Shown here in pieces: positions 1 through 5,332 of a stretch of DNA of 23,024 nt; the first letter of the stretch is position 1, and each line of letters opens with the position of its first letter. The notes under the pieces were generated by a model that was not told the origin of the DNA, ran no database searches, and saw nothing but the letters and a program-made list of their open reading frames with translations. The position numbers and the translations under genes were made by a program. The stretch covers positions 1 to 23,024 of the IMG/VR virus record IMGVR_UViG_3300025120_000593; one strand, given 5' to 3'. This DNA comes from a virus.

Positions 1-1
1 G

Positions 2-445
2 GGTATCTACATGCCCTCCGGCATATCGGAGAAAGTCAAATGTATCGCAGAGCACAACGACATGTCTGGTTCAATCGGCAAGCGTGAGCAACAGGTGATG
101 ATTAGTGAGTTGGTCGGTATCTGTGACGCGGTAACACCTGACGAGTTACACGTAAGCTATTGGGACACCGAGGTGCGTGGGTATGAGAAGTATGTCAACG
201 ACGAACTGAATGATGTGGCAACCAAGACAAAACCCGTAGGTGGTGGCGGCACGGATGTACGTTGTGTACCCGCGTACTTGCGTGAACATAACATCAAACC
301 ACAAGCATCTATCGTGTTTACAGATGGTTACCTGTACAGCGGTTGGGGTGATTGGGATCATCCTGTGTTGTGGGTGATACTGGATAACAAGAACGCCAAG
401 CCAGACAACGGCGTGGTGGTACATGTAAAATCGGAGGATTTGTAA
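2..445 (+). CDS. VWA-like (DUF2201-type) metal-binding protein, 5' partial
   Basis: The reading frame is open to the left edge, so this is the C-terminal part of a larger protein; the first Met in the window is at 11. A complete MIDAS-type metal site is visible. The DxSxS motif is in NDMSGSIG (Asp17 to Ser21 counted from that Met), the conserved Thr is in GGGGTD, and the second Asp is in VFTDG. This matches the C-terminal VWA-like domain of DUF2201 putative metallopeptidase-like proteins, which in bacteria and phages often sit next to a MoxR-type AAA ATPase. Such a partner could lie just upstream but is not in the window. The stop overlaps the next start (TAATG). Domain assignment is fairly sure. 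The cellular role is unknown; VWA/MoxR pairs are usually thought to be chaperone-like. Confidence 0.8.
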   Translation, partial: GIYMPSGISEKVKCIAEHNDMSGSIGKREQQVMISELVGICDAVTPDELHVSYWDTEVRGYEKYVNDELNDVATKTKPVGGGGTDVRCVPAYLREHNIKPQASIVFTDGYLYSGWGDWDHPVLWVILDNKNAKPDNGVVVHVKSEDL

Positions 446-657
446 TGGGCAAAGTAAAAGCATTGTATATGGACGCGCAGGAAAACCCGTTCATCGCGTG
501 TCCCGAATGTAAGGACACAGATCGGCATGGACAGGTGCCGAGTGAGGAATTTAAATGGGTGTGCGGTATTCAAGAACCGTTCGAGGTGTGGGTCGAGTGC
601 GAGAACTGCGAGGGTCTTGGTGAGATCGAACGTGATTGGGAGGACGAGGATGCTTGA
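445..657 (+). CDS. Small acidic protein with CxxC zinc-ribbon-like pairs
   Basis: A 70-residue protein. It begins in the TAATG overlap with the VWA gene and has a clear GGAGG ribosome site at 433-437. Two CxxC pairs (CPEC and CENC) lie about 40 residues apart, with one more Cys (VCG) between them. This suggests a single zinc-binding ribbon of the DnaJ/rubredoxin-like kind. The C-terminus is very acidic (ERDWEDEDA). Zinc ribbons in phage early regions usually bind nucleic acid or protein partners, but nothing here fixes the target. It is translationally coupled to both neighbours: its stop lies 8 bases inside the next gene. I do not recognise a named family. Confidence 0.75.
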   Translation: MGKVKALYMDAQENPFIACPECKDTDRHGQVPSEEFKWVCGIQEPFEVWVECENCEGLGEIERDWEDEDA

Positions 658-1051
658 GTATTTAGAAGATAAAAACGTCACATGTGGTAAAATATTACGG
701 CATGAGGCAAGCGGTAGCGACAAGGCAAATAGGATTTGGGCGTACCGTAATGACCTTGGTGAGGAATATTTAGCAGGTAGTAAATCGCAGTGTCGAAGAG
801 AGGCTATCAAAGATTTGCGCCTGTGCCGCGTTGATCTGGTTGTGGAGTATACCGCCGTTGGAGGTATTCACAGGTTTGATTACTCTGACACTTTCCAGAA
901 GCAAAACATAAATGATCTTGCGGATCGGCTAAAAAGAGCGCGAGGCCGCGAAGCATGGTTTGAAAAACTTTACGAAGAGTCTTGCGCAGAAAACAGAGAG
1001 TTGAAAGCCAAACTAGCAACCATCGTAAAGTTCGCAGAGGGTAAAAATTAA
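650..1051 (+). CDS. Hypothetical protein with C-terminal coiled coil
   Basis: A 133-residue protein starting MLEYLEDKN. I chose the ATG at 650 over the in-frame ATG at 527 because a GGAGG lies about 8 bases upstream and the longer form would overlap almost the whole previous gene. The first two thirds look like a small alpha/beta domain. The last 50 residues (from about QNINDLADRLKRA to the end) are charged and heptad-like, consistent with a short coiled coil and oligomerisation. I do not recognise the family. It sits inside a run of small early-type genes with overlapping ends. Confidence 0.7.
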   Translation: MLEYLEDKNVTCGKILRHEASGSDKANRIWAYRNDLGEEYLAGSKSQCRREAIKDLRLCRVDLVVEYTAVGGIHRFDYSDTFQKQNINDLADRLKRARGREAWFEKLYEESCAENRELKAKLATIVKFAEGKN

Positions 1052-1052
1052 G

Positions 1053-1295
1053 ATGAATGATACGGTTAAACAAATGAAACTGTTGGCAAGAGCCGAGAAC
1101 TCTGTGGCGCGTCAGACGTGGGGCCATGCCCCGAAGCGTAGTGGCGCACCGCGGACGAAAGAACTACCGCAAAGGGCTAAGAAGATAGAGGCATACCTGC
1201 AAGATGGTATGTCTCGCACTGACATCGCCAAGGCTATGGGTAGGAGTTACCAAGCTATTACTAGCTACATCAACAGATACGATCTTGGGAGCTGA
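1053..1295 (+). CDS. Small helix-turn-helix DNA-binding protein
   Basis: An 80-residue basic protein. The C-terminal half reads as a homeodomain-like helix-turn-helix: a helix at KKIEAYLQDG, a turn at MSRTD, a second helix at IAKAMG, and a recognition helix near SYQAITSYINRY. The pattern resembles resolvase/transposase-type or sigma-like HTH segments that scan DNA, with no catalytic domain attached. The N-terminus is Lys/Arg-rich. The ATG follows the previous stop by one base, and the ribosome site is weak (AGAGGG about 13 bases upstream), so coupling from the upstream gene is likely. A candidate phage regulator; its operator is unknown, although palindromes nearby are possible targets. Confidence 0.7.
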   Translation: MNDTVKQMKLLARAENSVARQTWGHAPKRSGAPRTKELPQRAKKIEAYLQDGMSRTDIAKAMGRSYQAITSYINRYDLGS

Positions 1296-1296
1296 T

Positions 1297-1461
1297 ATGT
1301 TAGACCATCTACCTGACACGTTATCAGCAGAGTTAGACCGACTAGGTGTTTATACTACAGGTAACCATAACACCGCTGTGGGTCACGAAGCAGAAAAAAT
1401 AAAGCGTGACTACACATTCAAGAAACCAAACCTTGATGAACATGGAGAACCAGACTTTTGA
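1297..1461 (+). CDS. Small hypothetical protein, 54 aa
   Basis: Starts MLDHLPDTLS with a good GGGAG ribosome site at 1287-1291, one base after the stop of the HTH gene. An in-frame start at 1204 exists but would lie inside the HTH gene, so I prefer 1297. The protein is charged with no visible metal site, membrane segment or known motif, and its C-terminus is polar and acidic (DEHGEPDF). Its last bases overlap the TTG start of the membrane microprotein that follows. Function unknown. Confidence 0.6.
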   Translation: MLDHLPDTLSAELDRLGVYTTGNHNTAVGHEAEKIKRDYTFKKPNLDEHGEPDF

Positions 1462-1568
1462 CTGATGAGGAGATTGATAAGAAGATTGAGATCGCTGGCG
1501 CTGTTGGCGCTGTCGTAGGCTTCATATGTGGTGCAGGTCTGATGACCTTTGTAGGTATCATATTTTGA
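1458..1568 (+). CDS. 36-aa single-pass membrane microprotein, TTG start
   Basis: Reading from TTG at 1458 gives a charged head, MTDEEIDKKIE, followed by one uninterrupted hydrophobic, glycine-rich stretch (about residues 12-36) that ends directly at the TGA. The membrane segment contains small-residue spacings of the GxxxG type (GAVGAVVG, GAGLM), which commonly mediate helix packing. The start is supported by GGAG at 1444-1447, 10 bases upstream, and by a 4-base overlap with the preceding stop (TTGA). Nearby genes in this window also use TTG and GTG starts. Possible roles are a small membrane effector or a holin-like or superinfection-exclusion peptide, all inference. The competing ATG at 1465 in another frame gives a 17-residue Arg/Leu peptide. 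Confidence 0.5.
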   Translation: MTDEEIDKKIEIAGAVGAVVGFICGAGLMTFVGIIF

Positions 1569-1667
1569 GGTGGTCGTGTGGGTGACCGTGAATGTTGGCA
1601 CATTTGGTAGCGTCGAAACCAATAAATAGTTGCGATGAAAGCCACCCACACAAAGTTTATAAACCCC

Positions 1668-1682
1668 GCCAACAGTGTTGGC
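1668..1682. repeat. Short perfect hairpin GCCAAC-AGT-GTTGGC
   Basis: A 6-bp stem with a 3-base loop; as DNA it is a 15-bp palindrome around a central G. It lies 8 bases before the repeated TTTAGGG palindrome. No T-run follows, so it is not a standard intrinsic terminator. Confidence 0.55.
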
Positions 1683-1690
1683 AACAATCA

Positions 1691-1708
1691 TTTAGGGAAA
1701 TCCCTAAA
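1691..1708. promoter_or_regulatory. Repeated palindrome, copy 1 (TTTAGGGAAATCCCTAAA)
   Basis: A perfect inverted repeat: 8-base arms TTTAGGGA and TCCCTAAA separated by AA. The identical sequence occurs at 8096-8113, and its 16-base core occurs at 3891-3906. All three lie just upstream of a plus-strand gene block. Here it ends 17 bases before the ATG at 1726. It could be an operator for a dimeric repressor or a 7-bp RNA stem with loop AAAT near the ribosome site. Confidence 0.8.
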
Positions 1709-1725
1709 CAAACTGGAGAAAGACA

Positions 1726-2739
1726 ATGGCCTTATATCGGCAAAACAAACACCTAACGTCCTTTGATAGAGTAGCGGCAACATACGATGCTATTAAACCG
1801 TTACGTGGTAAACTCAGTGATGCTAACGTGCGTCCTCTTGGTGACCGTGCGCGTAAGTGGGAGCGGATCAAAAAGATCAACAACAACTGCTACGCGCTGA
1901 CAGACGGGTATCACACTGGTGATGATGTGTTTAAGAGTTGGGGTTACGGTGGTAACACAGATAAAACAACCGAAGCAGACATGGTTAACCTTGCACCAAT
2001 CGTGTGGCGTAAGCACAGAGATGGTACGACGACAATCAAGGTGCGTAACGGTACAGGTCAAGGCGCACACAATGGTCGGTATAGTTTCTTAGACAGACAC
2101 TTGCCAAACGGTATGCGGTTCATCATTCGTAACGGTAAACACTTTATATCGTTGGGTTACGGCACCACGTACAAGGAGTATTATCTTGCTAAGAGTAAGA
2201 CGTTAGCTGCGTGGGCATTGCCTGACGATGCGCATAGAAATCAGTGGACTAAAAATCTAACATCCCGTGATGATGGTGCGGCGCTGACGTTTCGTGTTGA
2301 TGACGACAAAATATCTTTTGTAGACGGTGGTAAGAGGTTGCCTGTTGCGCCCAAGGTACGCGTGGACAAGAAAGCCAAAGCCAAGATGAAGGATGCTATT
2401 GCTGAGTTCCGCGAGTGGGCGTTCACCATGTATCCTTTGTTACCTACCAAGGACTACGAGTATAGCAAGCGTATCCGTGAGGAAATACGTAGCGTATTAG
2501 GTGGTTATGGATGGAGTACACTCGGTAGTTTTGATGGTCATCCAGAGGTTACACGTAAGATAATAAATGCCCCTGACCACGACTTACGTCTGCACCTGAT
2601 GTACGGGATCATGGGTGAGACTGACTACCATCTGCGTCACACGTTTGACAGTGACGAGGGACATGTGAAAGCTGTCAAAGCACAGTTCAACCGTAAGATC
2701 AACAAAGTCTGTGGTTTTACAAAACAAGTGAGAGGATGA
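1726..2739 (+). CDS. Hypothetical phage protein, 337 aa
   Basis: The start MALYRQNKH is well supported by GGAGAAAGAC just upstream. It is the first gene after the structured leader and palindrome copy 1. The sequence is soluble, basic and rich in Gly, Lys and Tyr, with no signal peptide or membrane segment. I see no nucleotide-binding, nuclease or metal motif. The middle (about residues 95-160) looks beta-rich, with repeated short hydrophobic strands. A basic linker rich in Lys and Ala (KVRVDKKAKAKMKDAI) is followed by a helical C-terminal part. It forms an apparent unit with the next two unrecognised genes, 4 bases from the next start. A DNA- or RNA-related role would fit the charge but is only a guess. 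Confidence 0.8.
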   Translation: MALYRQNKHLTSFDRVAATYDAIKPLRGKLSDANVRPLGDRARKWERIKKINNNCYALTDGYHTGDDVFKSWGYGGNTDKTTEADMVNLAPIVWRKHRDGTTTIKVRNGTGQGAHNGRYSFLDRHLPNGMRFIIRNGKHFISLGYGTTYKEYYLAKSKTLAAWALPDDAHRNQWTKNLTSRDDGAALTFRVDDDKISFVDGGKRLPVAPKVRVDKKAKAKMKDAIAEFREWAFTMYPLLPTKDYEYSKRIREEIRSVLGGYGWSTLGSFDGHPEVTRKIINAPDHDLRLHLMYGIMGETDYHLRHTFDSDEGHVKAVKAQFNRKINKVCGFTKQVRG

Positions 2740-2743
2740 TATA

Positions 2744-3631
2744 ATGGGACTAGATCATAAAACCGTAGCACAGGCTAAAGAATTTTACGAAACTAACACG
2801 GCGGTGTTAGATGAAGCGCAGCAAAAGAACCCTCGGCTGCTTGAGTTTGTCCGAACCGTGGAACGTGCGATGCGCGTGAAAACCGTACCGCGTGACCGTA
2901 ACACCGCATGGGTCTACCGCGACAAAGAACTTATGGCCATCGGGTACATAGGGTATGGCGACTTCGCAACCAGTGTGCATGGTGACGACAAGTACGTTGT
3001 CTGTGCGCGGGGTATAGAAAACATGAAGTATGGCGATCACGGGGATCAACACAATATGCGTATGGCGTTGAAGATGGATACCGCCGTGAAACATGCCAAG
3101 AGATACCTCGTACCTTACAGCCTACCAGAGTGCGCTGGCGTGTTTGCTCGACAAGTCAAACAAGAAGTTGGCAACGTAAGAGTAAGGGTCAAGGACAAGT
3201 ATTCTGAAACCAAGAAAGCTGTGGGTATCAACGTACGTACTTGGGGTGACGATGAGAAAGCCGCAAACCGCCTGATGTCAGAGCTTCGCAGTATGCTACA
3301 GGCAGGGCACAGCTTCATTGACAAGACGTTGGACGCGGACGTTCGTGCAATGTTTGCGGCAGCGGATGGGTTCAAACACTTCGAGGAGGTCGTGCCTATG
3401 GACTTCATACATGTTCACGAACAGTGGGGTAAGCAGGTCGTTGGGCGTGTGACGATAAAAGACATATCAGCGTGGCAGATAGAATACGATAACGTGTGTA
3501 CGTTCCACGCAGAAGAAGTGCCCGAGGAAATTCAGCATGGGTGCGCGGCTATGAGTATGTGTGAGGATGGGCACTTCGTTGAAGGGGTTGGGTGCAGGAT
3601 CAATGACCACACGTTTTACCTCTACAAGTAA
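2744..3631 (+). CDS. Hypothetical phage protein, 295 aa
   Basis: The start MGLDHKTVAQAKEF is preceded by AGAGGATGATATA, and the gap to the previous stop is 4 bases. The protein looks soluble and mixed alpha/beta. The middle holds a Lys/Arg-rich helical stretch (MALKMDTAVKHAKRYL and nearby), and the C-terminal 60 residues look beta-rich. There are several Cys and His residues but no tidy zinc motif. I do not recognise the family. Its position between two unrecognised genes, all lying between palindrome copies 1 and 2, suggests that the three are expressed together. Confidence 0.8.
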   Translation: MGLDHKTVAQAKEFYETNTAVLDEAQQKNPRLLEFVRTVERAMRVKTVPRDRNTAWVYRDKELMAIGYIGYGDFATSVHGDDKYVVCARGIENMKYGDHGDQHNMRMALKMDTAVKHAKRYLVPYSLPECAGVFARQVKQEVGNVRVRVKDKYSETKKAVGINVRTWGDDEKAANRLMSELRSMLQAGHSFIDKTLDADVRAMFAAADGFKHFEEVVPMDFIHVHEQWGKQVVGRVTIKDISAWQIEYDNVCTFHAEEVPEEIQHGCAAMSMCEDGHFVEGVGCRINDHTFYLYK

Positions 3632-3642
3632 GGTGTTATAAC

Positions 3643-3894
3643 ATGGACGCAACCAAAAGTATTACTTACCGCGTGAACATAGCATACGATACTAAACAGG
3701 TCACTATCACAAGTATTGGCATGGAAAGTGTTGACACAACCGTAAAGGATAACTACAATTCTGTAGACGAGTTACCGACTTGGATGCAGGATCGCCTTGC
3801 GGTGCTGTCTATGTTGGAGGTTCCACCCCCGCCGAATGATGTGGCTGGTGTGGGATCGCGGATAGGCCCGTACTTGTTCTGGGTCTACAATTAG
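3643..3894 (+). CDS. Hypothetical protein, 83 aa
   Basis: A small, probably beta-rich protein starting MDATKSITYRVNI. The ribosome site is weak (AAGG about 9 bases upstream), and the gene lies 11 bases after the previous stop. A short proline patch (VPPPPND) is followed by a hydrophobic end (GPYLFWVYN). Its TAG stop codon (3892-3894) lies inside palindrome copy 2, so the regulatory element and the coding end overlap. Function unknown. Confidence 0.7.
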   Translation: MDATKSITYRVNIAYDTKQVTITSIGMESVDTTVKDNYNSVDELPTWMQDRLAVLSMLEVPPPPNDVAGVGSRIGPYLFWVYN

Positions 3895-3906
3895 GGAAAT
3901 CCCTAA
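3891..3906. promoter_or_regulatory. Repeated palindrome, copy 2 (16-bp core)
   Basis: TTAGGGA-AA-TCCCTAA, the same element as copies 1 and 3 but with the outermost left base changed (A at 3890, so it no longer pairs with A3907). It overlaps the stop of the 83-aa gene and lies 56 bases before the VRR-NUC start, so this copy is further from its gene than the others. Confidence 0.75.
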
Positions 3907-3909
3907 ATG

Positions 3910-3931
3910 GCGAGGGGTCACGGCTCCTCGC
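3910..3931. repeat. Hairpin GCGAGG / CCTCGC upstream of VRR-NUC gene
   Basis: A 6-bp stem with a loop of about 10 bases (GGTCACGGCT), directly after palindrome copy 2 and before the ribosome site GGAGAACGAC. There is no T-run after it, so an attenuator or mRNA-stability stem is more likely than a terminator. Confidence 0.45.
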
Positions 3932-3962
3932 TTGGGGGTACTGGTATCAATGGAGAACGACA

Positions 3963-4271
3963 ATGACGCCCGAAGCAAAAGTTAAAAAGAAAGTTGTGGC
4001 GCAGCTTAAAGAGCTACACGCATACTATTTCTACCCAGTTACGGGTGGGTATGGCAAAAGCGGTGTACCTGACATCATAGGGTGTTACCGCGGTCTATTC
4101 TTTGGGATTGAATGTAAGGCTGGCAAAAACAAACCCACTCCTCTGCAGGAAAAGAACCTGAGAGAGATACGCGATGCAGGTGGTTTGGATATGGTGGTCA
4201 ATGAAGAGAATATGGATAACGTGGCAAAAGACCTTATGGGTTGGGCCACTGTTATTGATGGTAAACCCTAG
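3963..4271 (+). CDS. VRR-NUC domain nuclease
   Basis: A 102-residue protein that is essentially one VRR-NUC domain, a PD-(D/E)xK nuclease fold found in phage resolvase-like enzymes and in FAN1. The catalytic core is visible: G-V-P-D in YGKSGVPDIIG, followed by E-x-K in FFGIECKAGKNKPTPLQ. The trailing Thr-Pro-x-Gln is also typical of the family. The length is normal for stand-alone phage versions. The start follows an exact GGAGAACGACA ribosome motif. Known family members cut branched or flapped DNA, so a role in replication intermediates or recombination is likely. It opens the gene run that continues to the DNA polymerase. Confidence 0.9.
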   Translation: MTPEAKVKKKVVAQLKELHAYYFYPVTGGYGKSGVPDIIGCYRGLFFGIECKAGKNKPTPLQEKNLREIRDAGGLDMVVNEENMDNVAKDLMGWATVIDGKP

Positions 4272-4437
4272 CTGTGAGTGGGTTGCGGTAACGACATTGT
4301 CCCGCGAAAACCACAGCAGTACGGGTAGGGGAACTCCATGTGCTCATAAGCACGGTCGTCTTTCACCCCTATGACCGTACCGGAGAAACCACGATAAGGT
4401 TAGCCCCTGCGTTCCAGCGCAGGGCACCACTTTAACA
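4271..4437 (+). ncRNA. Highly structured intergenic region, candidate RNA element
   Basis: About 170 bases without a gene, holding three successive foldable units. Unit 1 pairs GCTGTG (4271-4276) with CACAGC (4312-4317), plus GTT/AAC and GCGG (4285-4288)/CCGC (4302-4305). Unit 2 pairs GTACGG (4319-4324) with CCGTAC (4375-4380), then TAGGGG (4326-4331) with CCCCTA (4366-4371). That makes a 12-bp interrupted stem capped by the small hairpin GTGCT-CATA-AGCAC (4340-4353). Unit 3 is CCCTGCG (4405-4411)/CGCAGGG (4418-4424). It is not a tRNA cloverleaf. Whether it is a stable small RNA, a leader or a DNA structure cannot be told from sequence. Confidence 0.5.
4405..4424 (+). terminator. Hairpin CCCTGCG-TTCCAG-CGCAGGG, possible weak terminator
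   Basis: A strong 7-bp GC-rich stem with a 6-base loop. It is followed by CACCACTTTAAC rather than a clean T-run, so it may be an attenuator or an RNA 3'-end stabiliser rather than a full intrinsic terminator. It is the last of the three structures between the VRR-NUC gene and the next gene. Confidence 0.4.
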
Positions 4438-4449
4438 ATGGAGGCAGAC

Positions 4450-4638
4450 ATGGATGATTATAAACTAAACCCGTTCCAAGAAAACGAACTGAAATGGTTG
4501 CGTAGGCAGGTAGATAGAGCGCAGGATGATGCGCACCGTGCGGATGCACACCCCAATGCGAAACAAGATTTGTGGGTGGCGCGGGAACACCTTGACGTGT
4601 TCGTTCGTAGTCTAAGGAAGGCAGGTAAGAAGATATGA
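4450..4638 (+). CDS. Small helical hypothetical protein, 62 aa
   Basis: Starts MDDYKLNPFQ. I chose the ATG at 4450 rather than the in-frame ATG at 4438 because GGAGG at 4440-4444 is ideally placed for 4450 and lies inside the longer version. The sequence is highly charged and predicted helical throughout (NELKWLRRQVDRAQDDAH and a second helix near the end), so it may be a short helical hairpin or coiled coil. Its end overlaps the next start (ATGA). Function unknown. Confidence 0.65.
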   Translation: MDDYKLNPFQENELKWLRRQVDRAQDDAHRADAHPNAKQDLWVAREHLDVFVRSLRKAGKKI

Positions 4639-4880
4639 GCAGAGTAATAAACATCGCTGCCGAGCGCGGCAATACAGTGTTTGAAGACACGTTGCGGAAC
4701 ACGCAATACGGGGACAGTATTGTGTATCATGTAGGAGAATATGCCGGAGGTGTGCACCGCACCCCCGCGATGCAAGCCAGTAACGAAGGCTATGTAAACC
4801 TCGTGCAGAGAAAGTTAAGTCCAAAACTCTTTGAATACATTGCGCAGCGGCGCAAAAAGAAACTGAAGAAACCCCAATAA
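4635..4880 (+). CDS. Small hypothetical protein with Lys-rich tail, 81 aa
   Basis: Starts MSRVINIAAERG in a 4-base ATGA overlap with the preceding stop, so translation is probably coupled. The body has no recognised motif, and the last dozen residues are strongly basic (RRKKKLKKPQ), suggesting nucleic-acid contact. It is separated by 17 bases from the HTH/DUF6378 gene. Function unknown. Confidence 0.65.
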   Translation: MSRVINIAAERGNTVFEDTLRNTQYGDSIVYHVGEYAGGVHRTPAMQASNEGYVNLVQRKLSPKLFEYIAQRRKKKLKKPQ

Positions 4881-4897
4881 TCGTTTAGGAGAACGAC

Positions 4898-5332
4898 ATG
4901 GCTAAGAAGACTAAAGCGGATAAAATCTGGTCGTATAAGATCAGGAACCCACAGGCCACAACAAGCGAAATCGCTAAGGCTACTAAATCGTCGTACAACT
5001 ATGTTCACGCGCTGATGGCTAAGGTCGGCACACCGAAAGAAGTGTTCGAGAAGGAAGCGAAAAAGGTGACGCGTGGTCAAGTGTTAGACACAGCCAAGGA
5101 GTATGTGACCAAGGATCGTGCGGCTGACCATGGCAACATGGAGGATAACTTCAACACTATCGGTGCGTACTGGTCTGTACATCTAGGTGTGAAGGTCGAT
5201 GCTACTGATGTAGCTGTGATGATGAACCTGTTGAAGGTCGCACGTATCAAGTCGAACCCGAAGCACCCCGACAACTGGGTGGACGCATGTGGTTACATGG
5301 CATGTGGTGGTGAGATAGTGAGCAAGGGCTGA
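4898..5332 (+). CDS. HTH plus DUF6378-like phage protein
   Basis: A 144-residue protein with two parts. Residues about 1-45 carry a helix-turn-helix-like segment (ATTSEIAKATKSSYNYVHALMAK). Residues about 70-144 match the DUF6378 pattern seen in many tailed phages: an R-A-A-DHG opening, a NFNTIGAYWSVHLG helix, then DVAVMMNLLKVARI and a closing DNWVDACGYMACGGEI. The role of DUF6378 is unknown. It is often near nucleotide or replication genes, as here. The start has the full AGGAGAACGAC ribosome motif, and the stop overlaps the polymerase start by one base (TGATG). Confidence 0.8.
   Translation: MAKKTKADKIWSYKIRNPQATTSEIAKATKSSYNYVHALMAKVGTPKEVFEKEAKKVTRGQVLDTAKEYVTKDRAADHGNMEDNFNTIGAYWSVHLGVKVDATDVAVMMNLLKVARIKSNPKHPDNWVDACGYMACGGEIVSKG

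Larger units (their letters stand above)
1569..1725 (+). other. Structured intergenic leader before the 1726 gene
   Basis: 157 bases without a convincing gene. GTGTGGGTG (1576-1584) is perfectly complementary to CACCCACAC (1643-1651). Inside that loop, TTGGT (1604-1608) pairs with ACCAA (1618-1622). Next comes the hairpin GCCAAC-AGT-GTTGGC (1668-1682), then the 18-bp palindrome at 1691-1708 and the ribosome site CTGGAGAAAGAC. Four consecutive pairings suggest a folded 5' leader RNA or a regulatory DNA region. I see no clear sigma70 promoter in it. Confidence 0.5.

Noticed and set aside
358-810. 150-codon minus-strand frame over the first small genes
   Set aside because: Shadow of several overlapping plus-strand genes; it has no ribosome site or recognisable domain.
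1465-1518. ATG at 1465 giving a 17-residue Arg/Leu peptide
   Set aside because: The overlapping TTG frame has a better-placed ribosome site, stop/start coupling and a coherent membrane helix.
1635-1765. 43-codon frame from ATG 1635 running into the 1726 gene
   Set aside because: No ribosome site, it crosses hairpins and the palindrome, and its last third is just another frame of the 1726 gene.
4319-4380. Possible tRNA in the structured gap
   Set aside because: The folding gives nested hairpins rather than four arms, with no T-loop consensus and no acceptor/CCA layout.
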